Below, in pieces: positions 45,165 to 57,944 of a stretch of 64,000 nucleotides of DNA. The DNA is from Siphonodentalium dalli. Taxonomy: Eukaryota > Mollusca > Scaphopoda > Gadilida > Siphonodentaliidae. Where the stretch lies: the NCBI GenBank assembly GCA_032622095.1, contig CP136064.1, positions 139,209,954-139,273,953 on the forward strand. Direction: 5' to 3'. The first letter of the stretch is position 1, and every line of letters begins with the position of its first letter. A model generated the notes under the pieces. It was not told the origin of the DNA. It saw only the letters and a program-made list of their open reading frames with translations, and searched no databases. The position numbers and the translations under genes were made by a program.

Positions 45165-46945
45165 TGAAGTCACATTATTAACCCTTTCTATATTACAGCA
45201 TCATTGGCGTGTAGTTACCTTATTAACCATTCTATATTAAATCATTAATTGACAGGTAGTTAGTTACCTTATTAACCATTTCTATACTAAGTAACATTGG
45301 TGAGTAGTTACATTATTAACCCTTTCTATATTAAAGCACCATTGATGTGAAGTTACCTTATTAACCCTTTCTATATTACAATGTTAACCCTTTCTATAGT
45401 ATAGCATCATTGACGGGTAGTTGGCTCCTTAACTCTGTATATACCAAAGTATCATTGTCGTATATAGTTACCTTATTAACCCTTTCTATACTAAGTACCG
45501 TTGGCGTGTAGTTACGTTATTAACCCTTTCTATATTAAAGCATTAATTGACAGGTAGTTACCTTATTAACCCTTTCTATACTAAGTATCATTGGTGAGTA
45601 GTTGCATTATTAACCCTTTCTATATTAAAGCGACATTGGCGGGTAGTTACCTTATTAACCATTTATGTATTAAAGCATCATTGACTTGTAGTTACCTTAT
45701 TATAACCCTTTCTATATTAAAGCATCATTATTGCTGGGTAGTTATCTTATTAACCCGTTCTATACTAAGTATCATTGGTGAGTTGTTACATTATTAACCC
45801 TTTCTATATTAAAGCATCATTGACGTGAAGTTACCTTATTAACCATTTCTGTATTAAAGCAGCATTGACATGTAGTTACCTTATTAGCCCTTTCTTTATT
45901 AAAATATCATTGACGTGTAGTTACCATGTTAACCCTTTCTATATTAAAGCATCGTTGACGGGTAGTTGCCTAATTAACCCTCTATATACTAAAGTATCAT
46001 TGCGTGTAGTTACCTTACTAATCCTTTCTATACTAAGTATCATTGGCGTGTAGTTACCTTATTAACCCTTTCTATATTAAAGCATTAATTGACAGGTAGT
46101 TACATTAAACAACCCTTTCTATACTAAGTATCATTGGTGAGTAGTTACATTATAAACCATTTCTATATTAAAGCGCCATTGACGGGTAATTACCTTCCTT
46201 ATTAACCATTTTTGTATCAAAGCATCATTGACGTGCAGTTACCATATTATAACACTTTCTATATTAAAGCATCATTGACTGATAGTTACCATATTAACCC
46301 TTTCTATATTAAAGCACCATTGGCGTGTAATTACTAATTACCTTATTAACCCTTTCTACGTTGAAGCAATAATTGACAGGTAGTTACCTTATTAACCCTT
46401 TTTATAATGAGTATCATTGGTGATTAGTTACATTATTAACCCTTTCTACAATAAAGCATCATTGACATGTAGTTATCATAGTAGCCAGTTCTATATTAAA
46501 GCATCATGGACGGTAGTTACCATATTAACCCTTTCTATATTAAAGCACCATTGGCGTGCAATTACCATATTAACCCTTTCTATATTAAAACATCATTGAC
46601 GTGTAGTTACCCTATTAGCCCTTTCTATATTTAAGCATCATTGACGTGTAGAACTTTATCTTATTAACCCTTTCTTTATTAAAGCATCAGTGACATGTAG
46701 TTACCTTAGTAACCATTTCTACACTAAAGCATTATTGACGGGTAGTTACATTATTAACCCTTTCTATATTAAAGCATCATTGACAAGAAGTTAAATTATT
46801 AACCTTCTATAATAAGTACCATTGCCGTGTAGTTAGTTACCTTATAAAACCTTTCTATATTAAGACGTCGATCATTGACGGGTAGTTACCTTATTAATCA
46901 TTTATGTATTCAAGCATCATTGACGAGTAGTTACCTTATTAATTG
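45165..46945 (+). repeat. ~57-bp minisatellite, roughly 30 units
   Basis: The consensus contains TTATTAACCCTTTCTATATT, AAAGCATCATTGACG and GTAGTTACC. Units vary in length (about 50-65 bp) and occasionally carry small duplications. Open frames with periodic ITL/SIL-type residues are artefacts of the period. Confidence 0.92.
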
Positions 46946-47584
46946 AAGTTTAATATGACAGTATGACAATACACTACCCCGGACAAATGAAGCAATATCA
47001 TACTTTATCTAACAGCCTAGCTATAATTAGTGAACATTAAACTGACAAACAGACAATTTTCAGGGCCATTATTTAATATTAAAGGGATACAAAATAAAGA
47101 TATTTCTAATTATCAGTAAGAATTATTCTCTAAGTGATATTTCAAAATAAATGATTGCATATACTATAGTAGACCATATACCAACAGGAAAATATTAGTG
47201 AATACAATTATTGTGTTTCAAAATTCGTTTCGTTTCGTTTCTGCAGCCAAATTACAATCTAAACTTTTAGTTAATACCGTTCTTCAAAATGAAGCGCGGA
47301 TAATTCCTTGTGGTGTTTTGAGTTAATTTTGTCGCGAATCAACGCGGATTGACAGAAGGAAATGGTGTATTGGCTACAAACGGATAAACTGTGGACTTAT
47401 ATAAAAGATTCGCCGATTTTTCCGCATGGATGTGCGCAAATATCGAAAAAGACTGAATTTCATGTGACAAAAAAAATTTCAATTCCCGGAACAGTAAGAA
47501 TTAAGTTACGATAACGAAACGGATCAACTATAGTATTGAACAGTACCTCAGCTACCTGGCCATAACCAAAATATTGTCTCAAAA
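46946..47584. other. no gene seen
   Basis: AT-rich spacer between the minisatellite and the LINE fragment. Nothing recognised. Confidence 0.45.
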
Positions 47585-48187
47585 TTGAATTTGTGGTACC
47601 GGTACAAGCATGATGTAGTGCCAGTGGCCTGCTCATGCACCTGTCCAGAAGAAGAAGAATTGAGAAGTTTGAAATTGAAGATCATGGACTACGCAGACAC
47701 CATCTGGCCATTCTGGGACCCCTACCAACAAAATCACATCGACAAGCTGGAAAGAATCCAGCGTAGAGCAGCCCGTTTCATTAAAAGAGACTATAAGAGC
47801 AAAGAAGATGGATATATGACCAAGATCCTCTACGAGCTAGATTTACCAACATTGCAGAAACGGCGGAAAATAAATCGGCTGGGATTCATGAGTAAGGTGG
47901 TGGGCGGATTGGTCCCGGCTATACCCCCTAATCAATACTTTACACCCGAAACAAGGCGTCTTAGATCGCAGAGCAAAGTTCTGACAGGCTACGTCACCAG
48001 CCAAATTCCTCGGCACCTAATAAGGAACAACAGTCAGTGTTACGAGACTATACCATACGTGTCAGCTCAATTTGCTAATTCCACATTTGTTCGAACTATA
48101 TGCGACTGGAATCAGCTGGAGGAATCCTTAATCCTACAACAACAGCCTGTGGATTCCTTCAAGAGTGCGCTGAAGGAAAAGATCTGA
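47585..48187 (+). pseudogene. LINE ORF2 C-terminal fragment
   Basis: An open frame of 200 codons whose recognisable part starts at about residue 33: IMDYADTIWPFWDPY, KLERIQRRAARFIKRDY, LPTLQKRRKINRLGFMSKV, then FANSTFVRTICDWNQL and SFKSALKEK. This is the conserved post-RT region of CR1-type LINEs (LEYA...WDP, IQRRAARF, R...L). RT proper and endonuclease are absent. The frame is intact to the TGA at 48,185-48,187. About 40 bp later the sequence reads CATTCAGATTCAGATTGATC, similar to the short 3' tail repeats of CR1-like elements. It lies nested inside the 13.95-kb element. Confidence 0.75.
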
Positions 48188-48448
48188 GACTCTCTCGCCC
48201 GCTGCGAAATTACCAGAATTGGGATCTGCAGCGTAACCATTCAGATTCAGATTGATCCACGATAGTAAGGGGTCTGTACATGTAGTAAGTACTGATAGTG
48301 ATATAAAGCCTGCTGTACAATAATACTACTTTTGCTGTTTTACTGGTCTTAACTCAAGTTAACTGAGTAGTGTGTCAATGTGACATTGTTAATTCAGTTC
48401 CACTCTAATGTACATTAACTGGCAATGATGCATCACTATTAAAGGCAC

Positions 48449-48655
48449 CAGTAATCCCTAAATACCAGGAGGACGCGGCGTAGAAACTTGGTACAACAGT
48501 TGTTACACGACAAAGAAAATTATCAACAAGTGAGCGTCATCATCAAAATTGCAAATTAAAATACGGCAATGGTAAATTGGTAATCCCTACATACCAGGAG
48601 GACAAGGCATTGAAACTTGGGAAAACAGTTGTTACACGGCAAAGAAATTTAAAAC
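48449..48655 (+). repeat. ~130-bp direct duplication
   Basis: TAATCCCTAAATACCAGGAG and TAATCCCTACATACCAGGAG start two units that share GAAACTTGG and ACAGTTGTTACACG. Non-coding. Confidence 0.75.
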
Positions 48656-48950
48656 ACACTGCAGATGAATGTTTATACATGTACTGTGCAGTCGAAATCA
48701 CCTGGACTACAACTATTTAAGGATTATACTATTTGATGAGTAGATGCGTGACTGATAAAAGAATTAGAGACTCCATATTTACTCGGAAGATAACAGTATA
48801 CGATGCCATACAGTTGTTCCATAACACCTCAACCTTTGGTGGATAACAGTAAAACTAAATGAAAATGATGAAAGCCAGACTCAACATCAAGACTACATGT
48901 GCATGCATAAGTGACGGTTCAATGATTTTGACTCCATCAGATGATATTTA

Positions 48951-49299
48951 AGCGACACCAAATTTTAAGTCTGGTTTACGATAATGTGGGGAGAAAAAAG
49001 TAGATGCAGGAGGGACAAAAATAAAAATAAAAAAAGATTGTCCCCCCAATTTATATCAAGTAAATCATGGAATTTTACATAAATTTTACAAAAATTGTGA
49101 AAAAATGTTTTTGAATGAAATTCTGTTCAAACCAAACAAGACATATCTTGTCATGAAATACATGAAACTGTAAATGATCATAAGCAGAACCGGATGCGAC
49201 AGCACATGAAAATCAGTACGCGTGTAAAATATTTTGGGACAAAAAAAGTTAAATTTTGTAGGAGGTGTTCGTAAACCAGACTTAAAAATTGGTGTCGAC
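48951..49299. mobile_element. TWA-target MITE, copy 1
   Basis: The ends AGCGACACCAAATTTTAAGT and ACTTAAAAATTGGTGTCGAC are inverted. TTA flanks both sides (48,948-48,950; 49,300-49,302). TIR and 3-bp TWA duplication fit PIF/Harbinger. A 349-bp non-coding interior. A second copy in opposite orientation is at 55,973. Confidence 0.82.
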
Positions 49300-49487
49300 T
49301 TAGATTAACACAGGTTCACATATTCTCAAAATAATTGTCTCCCTCAACCATACTAGTATTTATATTTGATAGAACCTCAGTGAGACCATGTTGAAAATTA
49401 CCATCAATGCAGTTCCAGTGTTGACGCAACGCGGTCATGTTACTTCAAACCAGTTGCAATGTTCCTTAGGCCAGAGAAAAAAGATAC

Positions 49488-50143
49488 TATGTTTCCGTAC
49501 ATCGACCGACCCTAAAAATAACCCGCCGACCCTAAACTTTTTATTGATATTTTGAGAAAAAGTCAAAATTTTCGCAATTTTAATTTCCTGAGAGTGGATC
49601 TCCTGCCTGCTTTATGTCTTGTTTGGGACTTATGGAACACTATCAACAGACATGGTGGGTGTGTATCTGTATATATACATGTAAAGAGGTTATCACTGCA
49701 TATATTAGGGGTATACATGTAGCTACTGTTTCCAAAAACCAGGCATGCTCGGTGGGCGTACTGGCTACCCCCAGACAATGGGATGTAATCATCACAATAC
49801 ATGTACGGTATAATGGCGGTATTATTGGTAAAATTCTTATAAAAAGTTAGTGACATCAATTTTGTACCAAGTTTATAGCCAAATTTATGAAAATGTGGTA
49901 TGTGAATAATAAAAAAACATACGTAAGCATGAAGTAAGTTTGATTTTTTATCAATCTTAATGTATATTTCCACTGTGTTGATCAATTAATACTTTCCCCA
50001 TGGCACGGGTTGGCATTTTATGTCACTTTGGTTGAGGTAGTTCAATATTTCTGCAGCTGGATAAAAAATATCAAAATAAAATATAATAAAAAAAATTCCC
50101 TACCTACCTACCCTAATTTTTTCGCTATGTTACCGGAAACATA
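49488..50143. mobile_element. TIR element with CCCTAA-rich subterminal ends
   Basis: The left end TATGTTTCCGTACAT is mirrored by ATGTTACCGGAAACATA at the right. Subterminal CGACCGACCCTAA and ACCTACCTACCCTAA also mirror each other. The 140-codon antisense frame inside (49,563-49,985) has no recognisable domain, and its 3' part reads through the subterminal repeat. Target duplication not resolved. Confidence 0.6.
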
Positions 50144-50569
50144 CAATCCTTTTTCTTTGGCCTTGGCATGGTAATTCGTGAAAATAAATGTCAATGCAAC
50201 TTACTCTCAGGCTCCAAATAAAAGTGCAGGGGGGGAATTCCATTGAAAGTTAATAAAAGTACATACCCAAATAATAGTGCAGGGGGAACTCTGAGCAAAA
50301 CATCAGCTGTGGTTTCAGGTTAACCAAATAATTTTTATAGCAGGTTCAAGTATACGAGTCAACATGTAGTACAGGTACATGTATGTATCATGTGGTGTTT
50401 TTTTGGTTTGCCACATACTTGAATATGTACTCTTGAGTGCCTAATGTACGATTATTAAAATCGAGGTAAAATTCCCACCTGTACGATCGTTATTTGGTCG
50501 TTATCGTACGTTTATTAAATTAACCAAAAGAAATAATTCACCAATCTTAAATTGTGTTATTCATATAAG
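50144..50569. other. nothing recognised
   Basis: Includes short GTGCAGGGGG-containing strings that recur near 51,050. No gene. Confidence 0.4.
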
Positions 50570-50571
50570 AA

Positions 50572-50705
50572 ATGAACGGCGGTTTCAATGCGGTCATGGG
50601 GTTTTGACCGCGAGAAAAAATCAGCAAACTTCGGGGTTCATGCGGAGTTTGCTGATTTTTTTAACGCGGTCAAAACCCATGACCACGTTGAATCCGCCGT
50701 TTATT
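50572..50705. repeat. ~134-bp hairpin MITE
   Basis: The halves AACGGCGGTTTCAA... and ...TTGAATCCGCCGTT are complementary over about 60 bp each. ATCAGCAAACT/AGTTTGCTGAT lies near the centre. Confidence 0.85.
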
Positions 50706-52240
50706 ATTCATATTTATATACTTAATTTTTTTAAATTCATTATGAACTAGGATTGTATGTCTTTCCCACTATTTATTCATCTATTTAAACGAACGCATGG
50801 AGTTCAGTTCAGACAGTTCGAATCCTTGTTTTTTGGAAAACCAAACATTTTGAGAATCCGTTCATGGAGAACGGAAGAAACGCAATTTCACAGTAAAGTA
50901 TACACATATGACAAAATGTCTTGTTTAGCTAGTAACTAATGTAGACGTGTTGATCATTTTTACATCTGAATCATATAGAAATCTTGAATTTGTGCTGATT
51001 TAAATTTTCATAGCTTCAAAATATTAATAAACGTGCAGACCCAAATAAGCACTGTGCAGGGGGGGGGGGATTTCCCAAGAAAAAATAATAAACGTGCATC
51101 CAGCTGGTGCATGCATGTTTATTTGGAGCCCAAGAGTAAAGAGGTGGAGGTGAATGTTACATGTAAGTTGTTATTAACGAAATGGAACGATGCCTTTAAT
51201 AGGTTCCACCAGCAATAAGTCGCGACTTCTTTATATTGGCCTGACAGATTGGTTTTTGTTGGGTCATGCCTGTCGACCATTAGATGGCCACATATATTGT
51301 CATATAACAGCGATTTACGATCTGTCTTGTTGGCTCATAATATAAATTAAGAAATTGGCCTTGTGTTCGTTCCTTGCGTAAAAAAATATGTTTTAGTACA
51401 AACGTCCTCATTGATTGTGTCCCTCGACTCCTCGTGTAGTTGGTCAAGTAACTTACATGTATGTACATGTACAGACCACTCACAAATTTCTTAGAAAAGC
51501 GACCACATGTTCGAATCTACTTTGCGATTTTGGAGCAACGCATTTGTAAATGCGTTCATATTTTAACACATTTACCTTGATTTATTCACAAACAAATGTC
51601 TTGATGCAGGCCTTAAAATCCATCAGATGTTTTGCAATACTCAAAATGTTAGTGTTTCACTTTCTACAGGGAATCAAGACTTTTTACTAGAATCAAAATG
51701 AGAATCATGATTCTCAGATTCTGATTATAAAACAATTAATGTCAACAGTTTATTTATGTTTATTCCATTTTGAATGGAAAACTACATCATGAATGTCCGA
51801 TTCCGAACATATACATGTACACCAGGAGTGGGAAAATAACACAGAATTATTCAGATGTGAATTTAAATTAAACAAAATTAAAACTAAAATTGCAAAATAC
51901 ACTATACACTATCGTATCGTTATTTGGGTGTTCATACTAGTATACTTTTTCGGCGCAATGATCGGTAATTTCAATGCGACTGCGATTATTCCCAATGCAG
52001 TGCGTTTAATTTAAATGCTGTCATTAAGGCATTTACAAAGTGGCGTGACACAATGCACCCTCAATGCATTTTAAATGCAACAACCGCATTTCATTGATCC
52101 ACGTTGTAAAGGACATTTATTTTTAGAATACATGTATGTGTATATAACCACAAGAATAAAGAACAAATCAACTGTTTTTATTACTTTGTAAACCTCCGAT
52201 GTTTCCCATACAGTATACATTTGTATATTATAAACCATGT
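50706..52240. other. no gene seen
   Basis: AT-rich DNA inside the 13.95-kb element, with a run of G near 51,060. No supported feature. Confidence 0.45.
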
Positions 52241-52242
52241 TA

Positions 52243-52459
52243 CAGTAATTCTAGAGCTAATTAATCGACTCCTTATCTACAGCAGAATTATGGGTAACTT
52301 TTCAGGATTTAGTCCGAAATATGGCTTGTTGCCATTCATCGGAAAGCTCTCACTGAGAGCTTTCCGATGAATGGCATCAACCCATATTTCCGACTAAATC
52401 CTGAAAAGTTACCCATAATTCTGCTGTAGTTAAGGAGTCGATTAATTAGAGCATTACTG
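52243..52459. mobile_element. TA-flanked foldback MITE, copy M1
   Basis: A 217-bp near-perfect palindrome: CAGTAATTCTAGAGCTAATT outward, CACTGAGAG near the centre, flanked by TA on both sides. A TA target and CAGT end fit Tc1/mariner-type MITEs. It serves as the reference for the changed copy at 31,900. Confidence 0.85.
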
Positions 52460-52461
52460 TA

Positions 52462-53650
52462 TATCCTCTATAACTGTTTATTCAACATCACGTGCTGCAA
52501 TCCATAAATGCGGTTCAGATTTCGATGTCGGGTTCAACATTATTATCATATGGTTCGATAGCAGAAATACTCAGTTTGGAATGTTATACCATACAAGTTT
52601 TACGATTTGCTCTTGCTCAAGAATGGATAAATTTATAAACCTGATTTTTGGCGCATTAGTTAGAATTATATTTTTGCACAAGAACACACCACAAATATCG
52701 AACTGGACATCAAAAGCAGAACCTGATTGTATCGATTGCATAAACATAAGAAGTTGGTCACTGACCGACATTTGCTATTCTCTGGTGTGGTTTATAGGAC
52801 TACCGTATGCAATGCCGACTTAAAAATAAAAATTCACATAAACATCGCATGAAGCGGTCTAACCACAAACTCGGGTATTCGCTAATTCCAAATGTATGAA
52901 CTATCACCATGATATCCCGGTATATCATTGTCAGGTCTGTTTGTACAAAAGGTTGTTATTCTACTATGCATAATTTTGCTATATCATTGTAATCGGACTG
53001 TATTGCAATGTAATATATCAGTACATGTACCGGTATACTGTGTGCACATTATATACATGTAGGCCTACTTTCACTTTAGTATAGGTCATAAAAGACTGAT
53101 GTTGTTAAATTGAAAAAAAACATGTCTGAAAACAGAGAGAATACATGTACATGTAGCATTCTTACCTGGATCAACATATGCCATGCACAACGCTGGTCAT
53201 CATATCATCACCGCTGTTGGCAGTAAACCGCTCATCGGGCTATAACAGTTAGAGTTTTCCATACCAGGGCTAATCTAATCAGTTAAAATTAGTCAATTTA
53301 GAGGGAATACCAACCAGTGGAAGACGACATGTATATTCAGATATCAGTTTTCGAGAAAAACCCCATATTAGTCTAGCGGACTTAGAATATCGGGGTAAAC
53401 TTAAATTTCATTCAGCAACACTTTCACAGCAGAATATAAAAATAGTACATTATAATCACTTACAGTACATGTACATGTAGCCCAGGTGCAGTGCTAGCCT
53501 ATATTATATACTCCAAAACTTTTGGTCAGTTTCTCGATGACTGACACTTGTAAACGCTTGAACGGGTATATAGTACATGTACATGTGTATGTGAATTAAA
53601 GATCTTATTAGTGACACAACACTTCACAAGAGGTTAGACATACATTTGTA
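52462..53650. other. no gene seen
   Basis: AT-rich, with many ACATGTA strings. Nothing recognised. Confidence 0.45.
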
Positions 53651-53654
53651 ACTA

Positions 53655-53816
53655 CAGTAATGCTCTAATTAATCGACTCCTTAACCACAGCAGAATTACG
53701 GGTAACTCGGGGAGAGCTTTCCGATTAATGGCAATAAGCCATATATCCGACTAAATCCTGAAAAGTTACACATAATTCTGCTGTGGTTAAGGGGTCGATT
53801 TCTTAGGGCACTACTG
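53655..53816. mobile_element. TA-flanked foldback MITE, copy M2 (deleted)
   Basis: The same element as M1 with ~50 bp removed from the left arm. It keeps CAGTAATGCTCTAATTAATC, CCACAGCAGAATTACGGG and both flanking TAs. Confidence 0.82.
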
Positions 53817-54217
53817 TATCTGTTTTAGTGCACATCAAATTTATTTGTTGTCTTTCTTCTTGTAATTTGTCTTTGGTTGTGTTCGCCATTTCGATGGACA
53901 ACTACATGTACTGACATCAAATGACTGAAATGAGTCAAAATTTAGCAGTGCAGCCAATTATATAGATAAACAGAATTAAATAGCATCCAAATTCCAAATG
54001 AGCATAAATGATAAAACAAACTTTATTGAGCTACAATGAAAGCACCTAATACAAATTCTAAGTTTGGTAAAACTGTCTGTATACAAAGTTTATCTGGCCG
54101 TGATGAATAAAACCTATAAATAGGATCATATACATGTATGTTAGATATCATTACATGATTATTTGAAAACACATATCCGTATGGAAAACAAACTATTTTA
54201 GTATTTTACCACTGGCC

Positions 54218-54342
54218 AAGTGGTCCTACTAATATGCTATGATGCTGGTGGTCCTGCTGAATTGCTATGATGCGGGTAGTGCAATTCATAGCAATTAAGC
54301 AGGACCCAACCGCATCATAGCACATTAGCAGGAACACTTGAA
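54218..54342. repeat. imperfect hairpin repeat
   Basis: AAGTGGTCCTACTAATATGC and TAGCAATTCAGCAGGACC-type strings are mirrored by TAGCAATTAAGCAGGACC and GCACATTAGCAGGAACACTT. GTGCAAT lies near the loop. It probably is a small foldback element. Confidence 0.65.
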
Positions 54343-55015
54343 CAGGGTATATTTACAGTGTCAAATCGAATGGGCATCTTTTAACAATATTTTTGAACAA
54401 TTTCCTAGAAGTGTTCGAAAATTGAGAACTGAATTTATATTTTTTTTTATGAGGTTTCGATTGAAAAATTTCTAACTTAGCTCATCAGGATTAACAGACT
54501 ACCGGTATATTTGGTATATTTTTCTGTACTCGACACCTGCTGAGGTGGGGAAATATCATCCATTGTCGCCAGCTATATTCTCTTTCCCAACAAAGTCTAT
54601 AGAAAATACATGTAAAATTACAGCTATGCTTTAATTAATCAACTCGCCTTATAAAGGTTGACCACCGGGTATTACTGCAGTATTCAGGCGTGTTCATGCG
54701 ATCAACCGCAGTCAGTTATACTGCCGCAGAATGTGGTCCACCTCACATTTGCAGTTAAGCTGTATTTTTCATGCGATGTTTATATGAATTTTGTTTTAAA
54801 GTTGACATTGTGACCACACCACAAATTGTTTTTATTGTTTCAAAATGTCTAGATAGAATTCAGAATGTTTGTGGTAAAAACAATTAACTTGGTTATCACA
54901 GTTAACACATATTACTGTGGTCAGATTACCAGCGGATACCGCATGTCAACAGGGACTGCATGCTCTAATTAATTATCAGGTTTAATATGTTTATACTGGA
55001 TACAGTTCATTTTAA

Positions 55016-55938
55016 AGGTACTCAATCCGGTTCGATGATACCCATATAATCAGATTCCAACATCATACATTTGTATTTAGAAAGGCTGCTTCAGTTACGG
55101 TATCAGAATTGATTAATTGCCCTAAAATAATGCTAACCACTGTCAACTAAAGTATACAATTGCCTGACATATGTTATTTATCAACATGTTGTTCTACAAA
55201 ATTTGGCCTTATGATCAACAGAAAGCCTCTTGATTTTAGAGTTATCCATCTTCATCTGAAATTTGGTCCGAGACCGTGGGCCACTATTAATTCTTGATCG
55301 TGAAAAATAGTATATTTCAAAAATTGATATCTAATAACTCTGAGCTTTGATAGGTGGGTTCCTCGACTCGTACCAAATATCTTTTACCCCCAAGTCCAAA
55401 TAAATAGTAATGTGCGAGCATTAATTCAGGGGGCCCTTAATCGGATTATGCATCTTTAAATTCAAATACAGTTTAAAGTTGCATAATCCGATTAAGTGCC
55501 CCTCATTTGCTATTTACATATATATGGAATCGGGGGGGGGGGGGGGGGTAAAAATATTTTAATCAAGTCGAGGGACCCACCTACATGTATCAAAGCTCAG
55601 AGTTATTAGATATCGATTTTTGAAATTTTAATATTTATCACCATCGATATAGTGGCCCAGAAAAATTTGACGAGCCGACGGTCTCAGACCAAATTGCGGA
55701 TGAAGATGGATAACTCTAAAATGAAGAGGCTTTGTGTTGATAATAAGGTCAAACTTCGTCGAACAGCATGTTGATAAATATAACGTATCAGGCAATTTTA
55801 TACTATACATGTAGTTGACAGTGGTTAGCATTATTTTTGGGCAATTAATCGATTCTGATAACTGAAGCAGCATTTCTAAAAAAAATGTTGTTGTTGGAAT
55901 CTAATTATATGGGGACCATCGAATCTGATTGAGCACCT
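55016..55938. mobile_element. 923-bp TTAA-flanked foldback element
   Basis: The ends AGGTACTCAATC and GATTGAGCACCT are flanked by TTAA (55,012-55,015; 55,939-55,942). Arms of about 400 bp are complementary, e.g. GCCCTAAAATAATGCTAACC against GGTTAGCATTATTTTTGGGC. A second, tight hairpin lies at the centre (55,430-55,505, TTAATCGGATTATGCA). A G-run of ~18 follows at 55,528. TTAA targets are used by piggyBac and Kolobok; the AGG ends do not settle which. Confidence 0.85.
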
Positions 55939-55972
55939 TTAATAGTTAGCTATATGAGTTATATACACATAA

Positions 55973-56360
55973 GGCGACACCAAATTTTAAGTCCGGTTTA
56001 CGAACACCTCCTACAACTTTTTTTCCATTTCATGAAACAAAAATTAACTTTTTTGTCCCAAACAAAATTACATGCGTACTGATTTTCATGTGCTGTCGCA
56101 TCCGGTTCTGCTTATGATCATTTGCAGATCCATATTTTCATGTATTTCATGACAAGAAATGTCTTGTTTGGTTCAGAATTTCATTCGAAAAGTTTTTTTC
56201 TCACAATTTTTGTAAAATTTATGTAAAATTTCAAGATTTACTTGATATAAATTGGGGGAACAATTTTTTTAATTTTTATTTTTTTCCCTCCTGCATCTAC
56301 TTTTTTTCTCCCCACATCAGCCCACATGTTCGTAAACCAGACTTAAAAATTGGTGTCGCC
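55973..56360. mobile_element. TWA-target MITE, copy 2
   Basis: The ends GGCGACACCAAATTTTAAGT and TTAAAAATTGGTGTCGCC are inverted, with TAA on both sides (55,970-55,972; 56,361-56,363). It is a 388-bp relative of the copy at 48,951 in opposite orientation. Confidence 0.85.
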
Positions 56361-57940
56361 TAATAGACATTTAAACTTTGAAAATTGTAGGTTTCCGGAT
56401 GATAACTTCAGTTTGTGTGATCATATCTAAACCAAATGTGGTATGTAAGTTTATCAGACCAAAATACAGGTCAAGTTCGAATATGGGTGTGCTCCGCCCA
56501 TTTTTGCGAGAGTTATGGCCCTTTTTCGACTTAGAATCGTGTTAATTTCTGGTTTCCGCATCATAATTTTAGTTTGTGTGATCAAATCTGAATCAAATTT
56601 GGTTTGATAGTTTATTATCCACCATTTCATGGGACACTGGTTGGATTGTTCTGAAATGTAGTATTGGATTTAGGGGACCTTGATATATTTTTCAGACAAG
56701 CTGATGCCCCAATGAAGCCACTTTTTCTCACATTTGCTGAAATAGTATCCAAAACATCAACATATCAAGAGCCATTAGACTGAATTAGATAAAAATATAT
56801 CACTTGGGTCTGTTTAAGCTGGAAAATACTCAAAATTTGTATAATTTTCTGCTATTATATCTGCATACTAGCCTTTTTGCTGAATCGTGAATTCCGGTTA
56901 TATTGCCGTGTGAAATCCTAGTACCAGATAACATTGGGTATGTACATGTATATAGCATACCACCTGAAAATGGCTTGAATATCGCATACCAAAGCGGGGT
57001 GGGGGTGTGTGTGACACCCTCCTTGATCATAGTCTGTATTCTACAGGGTATGTTAACTGTTTCGAGTTGGTGCAATTAATGTGGTTGTTTAATCTCTACC
57101 ATCTGAAATCTATTTATAGCATATTTTGCTATCTGATCAATATTGCTACTGAGTACTGATATAAAAAAGGATAAAGATGGTGTGTCTCTTTCCCAAATGT
57201 TCTGTTTACATGTACATTTGGGGGTTTATGAGTCAAATAATAACAGACAACATGTCCTTCTAACACTAAGAAATAATATGTTCTTATGAACCAGGACAAA
57301 ATATGACTATTTCTGGAGCATTACAGCACATTATTACAAATCTATATTTGTAAGCAGTAAGATAATGACAGGAAACATGTCCTCAGACTAAGAAATAATT
57401 TTTTGGTGTGTATTTCACACCACAGCTCATGTGTATACTCACATTAGTTTATGGAATTCAAAGGGAGAACCCCATTTAGAAAGTTTAAATGAGACAAAAC
57501 TACCTCACTGTAGATGTAGTTGCAAGGTACAACATGTATTCTGGTAAATGACATTGGAACTAAAATAATGATTTTTGTGTCCACCGGTATGTCATGTACC
57601 GGTATACATTGCAACTACATGTACATGTAACTTGCCTAACATACCATATACATGTATGAAGAGGGACTTTGCAAGTGTTTTTTAATCAAAATTTTAACCC
57701 AACTCTTGTTGTCAGTAAGTTTTAACCCATGCAGTTTAATGAGTTTATATATTTATATATTACATGTGTTTCTATACATATATTTTATCTTTAGTTAGTT
57801 TGTTGTCCTTGAATAAACTTGTATTGCTGCACAATCAGTTTCCTTAATGTTCTATTATACTAAAACAACTCCATTGATAACAATACCCCTGCATCCCATC
57901 AAAATCTACTTCATTGCCATCCTCATCATTTCACTTTGGT
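56361..57940. other. degenerate repeats, no gene
   Basis: Two diverged modules with TTCAGTTTGTGTGATCA and TTTAGTTTGTGTGATCA surround GAGTTATGGCCC near 56,400-56,610. The rest is AT-rich with nothing recognised. Confidence 0.45.
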
Positions 57941-57944
57941 ATCC

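Noticed and set aside
45165-46945. CRISPR-like array
   Set aside because: Units are contiguous and diverged with no constant repeat and unique spacers. It is a minisatellite in a eukaryotic genome.
49563-49985. 140-codon antisense frame within the TIR element
   Set aside because: No recognisable motif. Part of the frame is subterminal repeat, and the short YCDDY string lacks any surrounding RT signature.
49505-50125. Telomere-like CCCTAA strings
   Set aside because: Only isolated CCCTAA copies occur, in mirrored subterminal positions of an element. They do not form a tandem telomeric run.
50800-50830. tRNA-like B box (GTTCGAATCC)
   Set aside because: No A box, no cloverleaf arms and no terminator-like T run at the right distance.
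53695-53816. A-to-G hypermutation in copy M2
   Set aside because: M2 differs from M1 by a deletion and by mixed substitutions on both strands. It shows no strand bias like that at 31,900.
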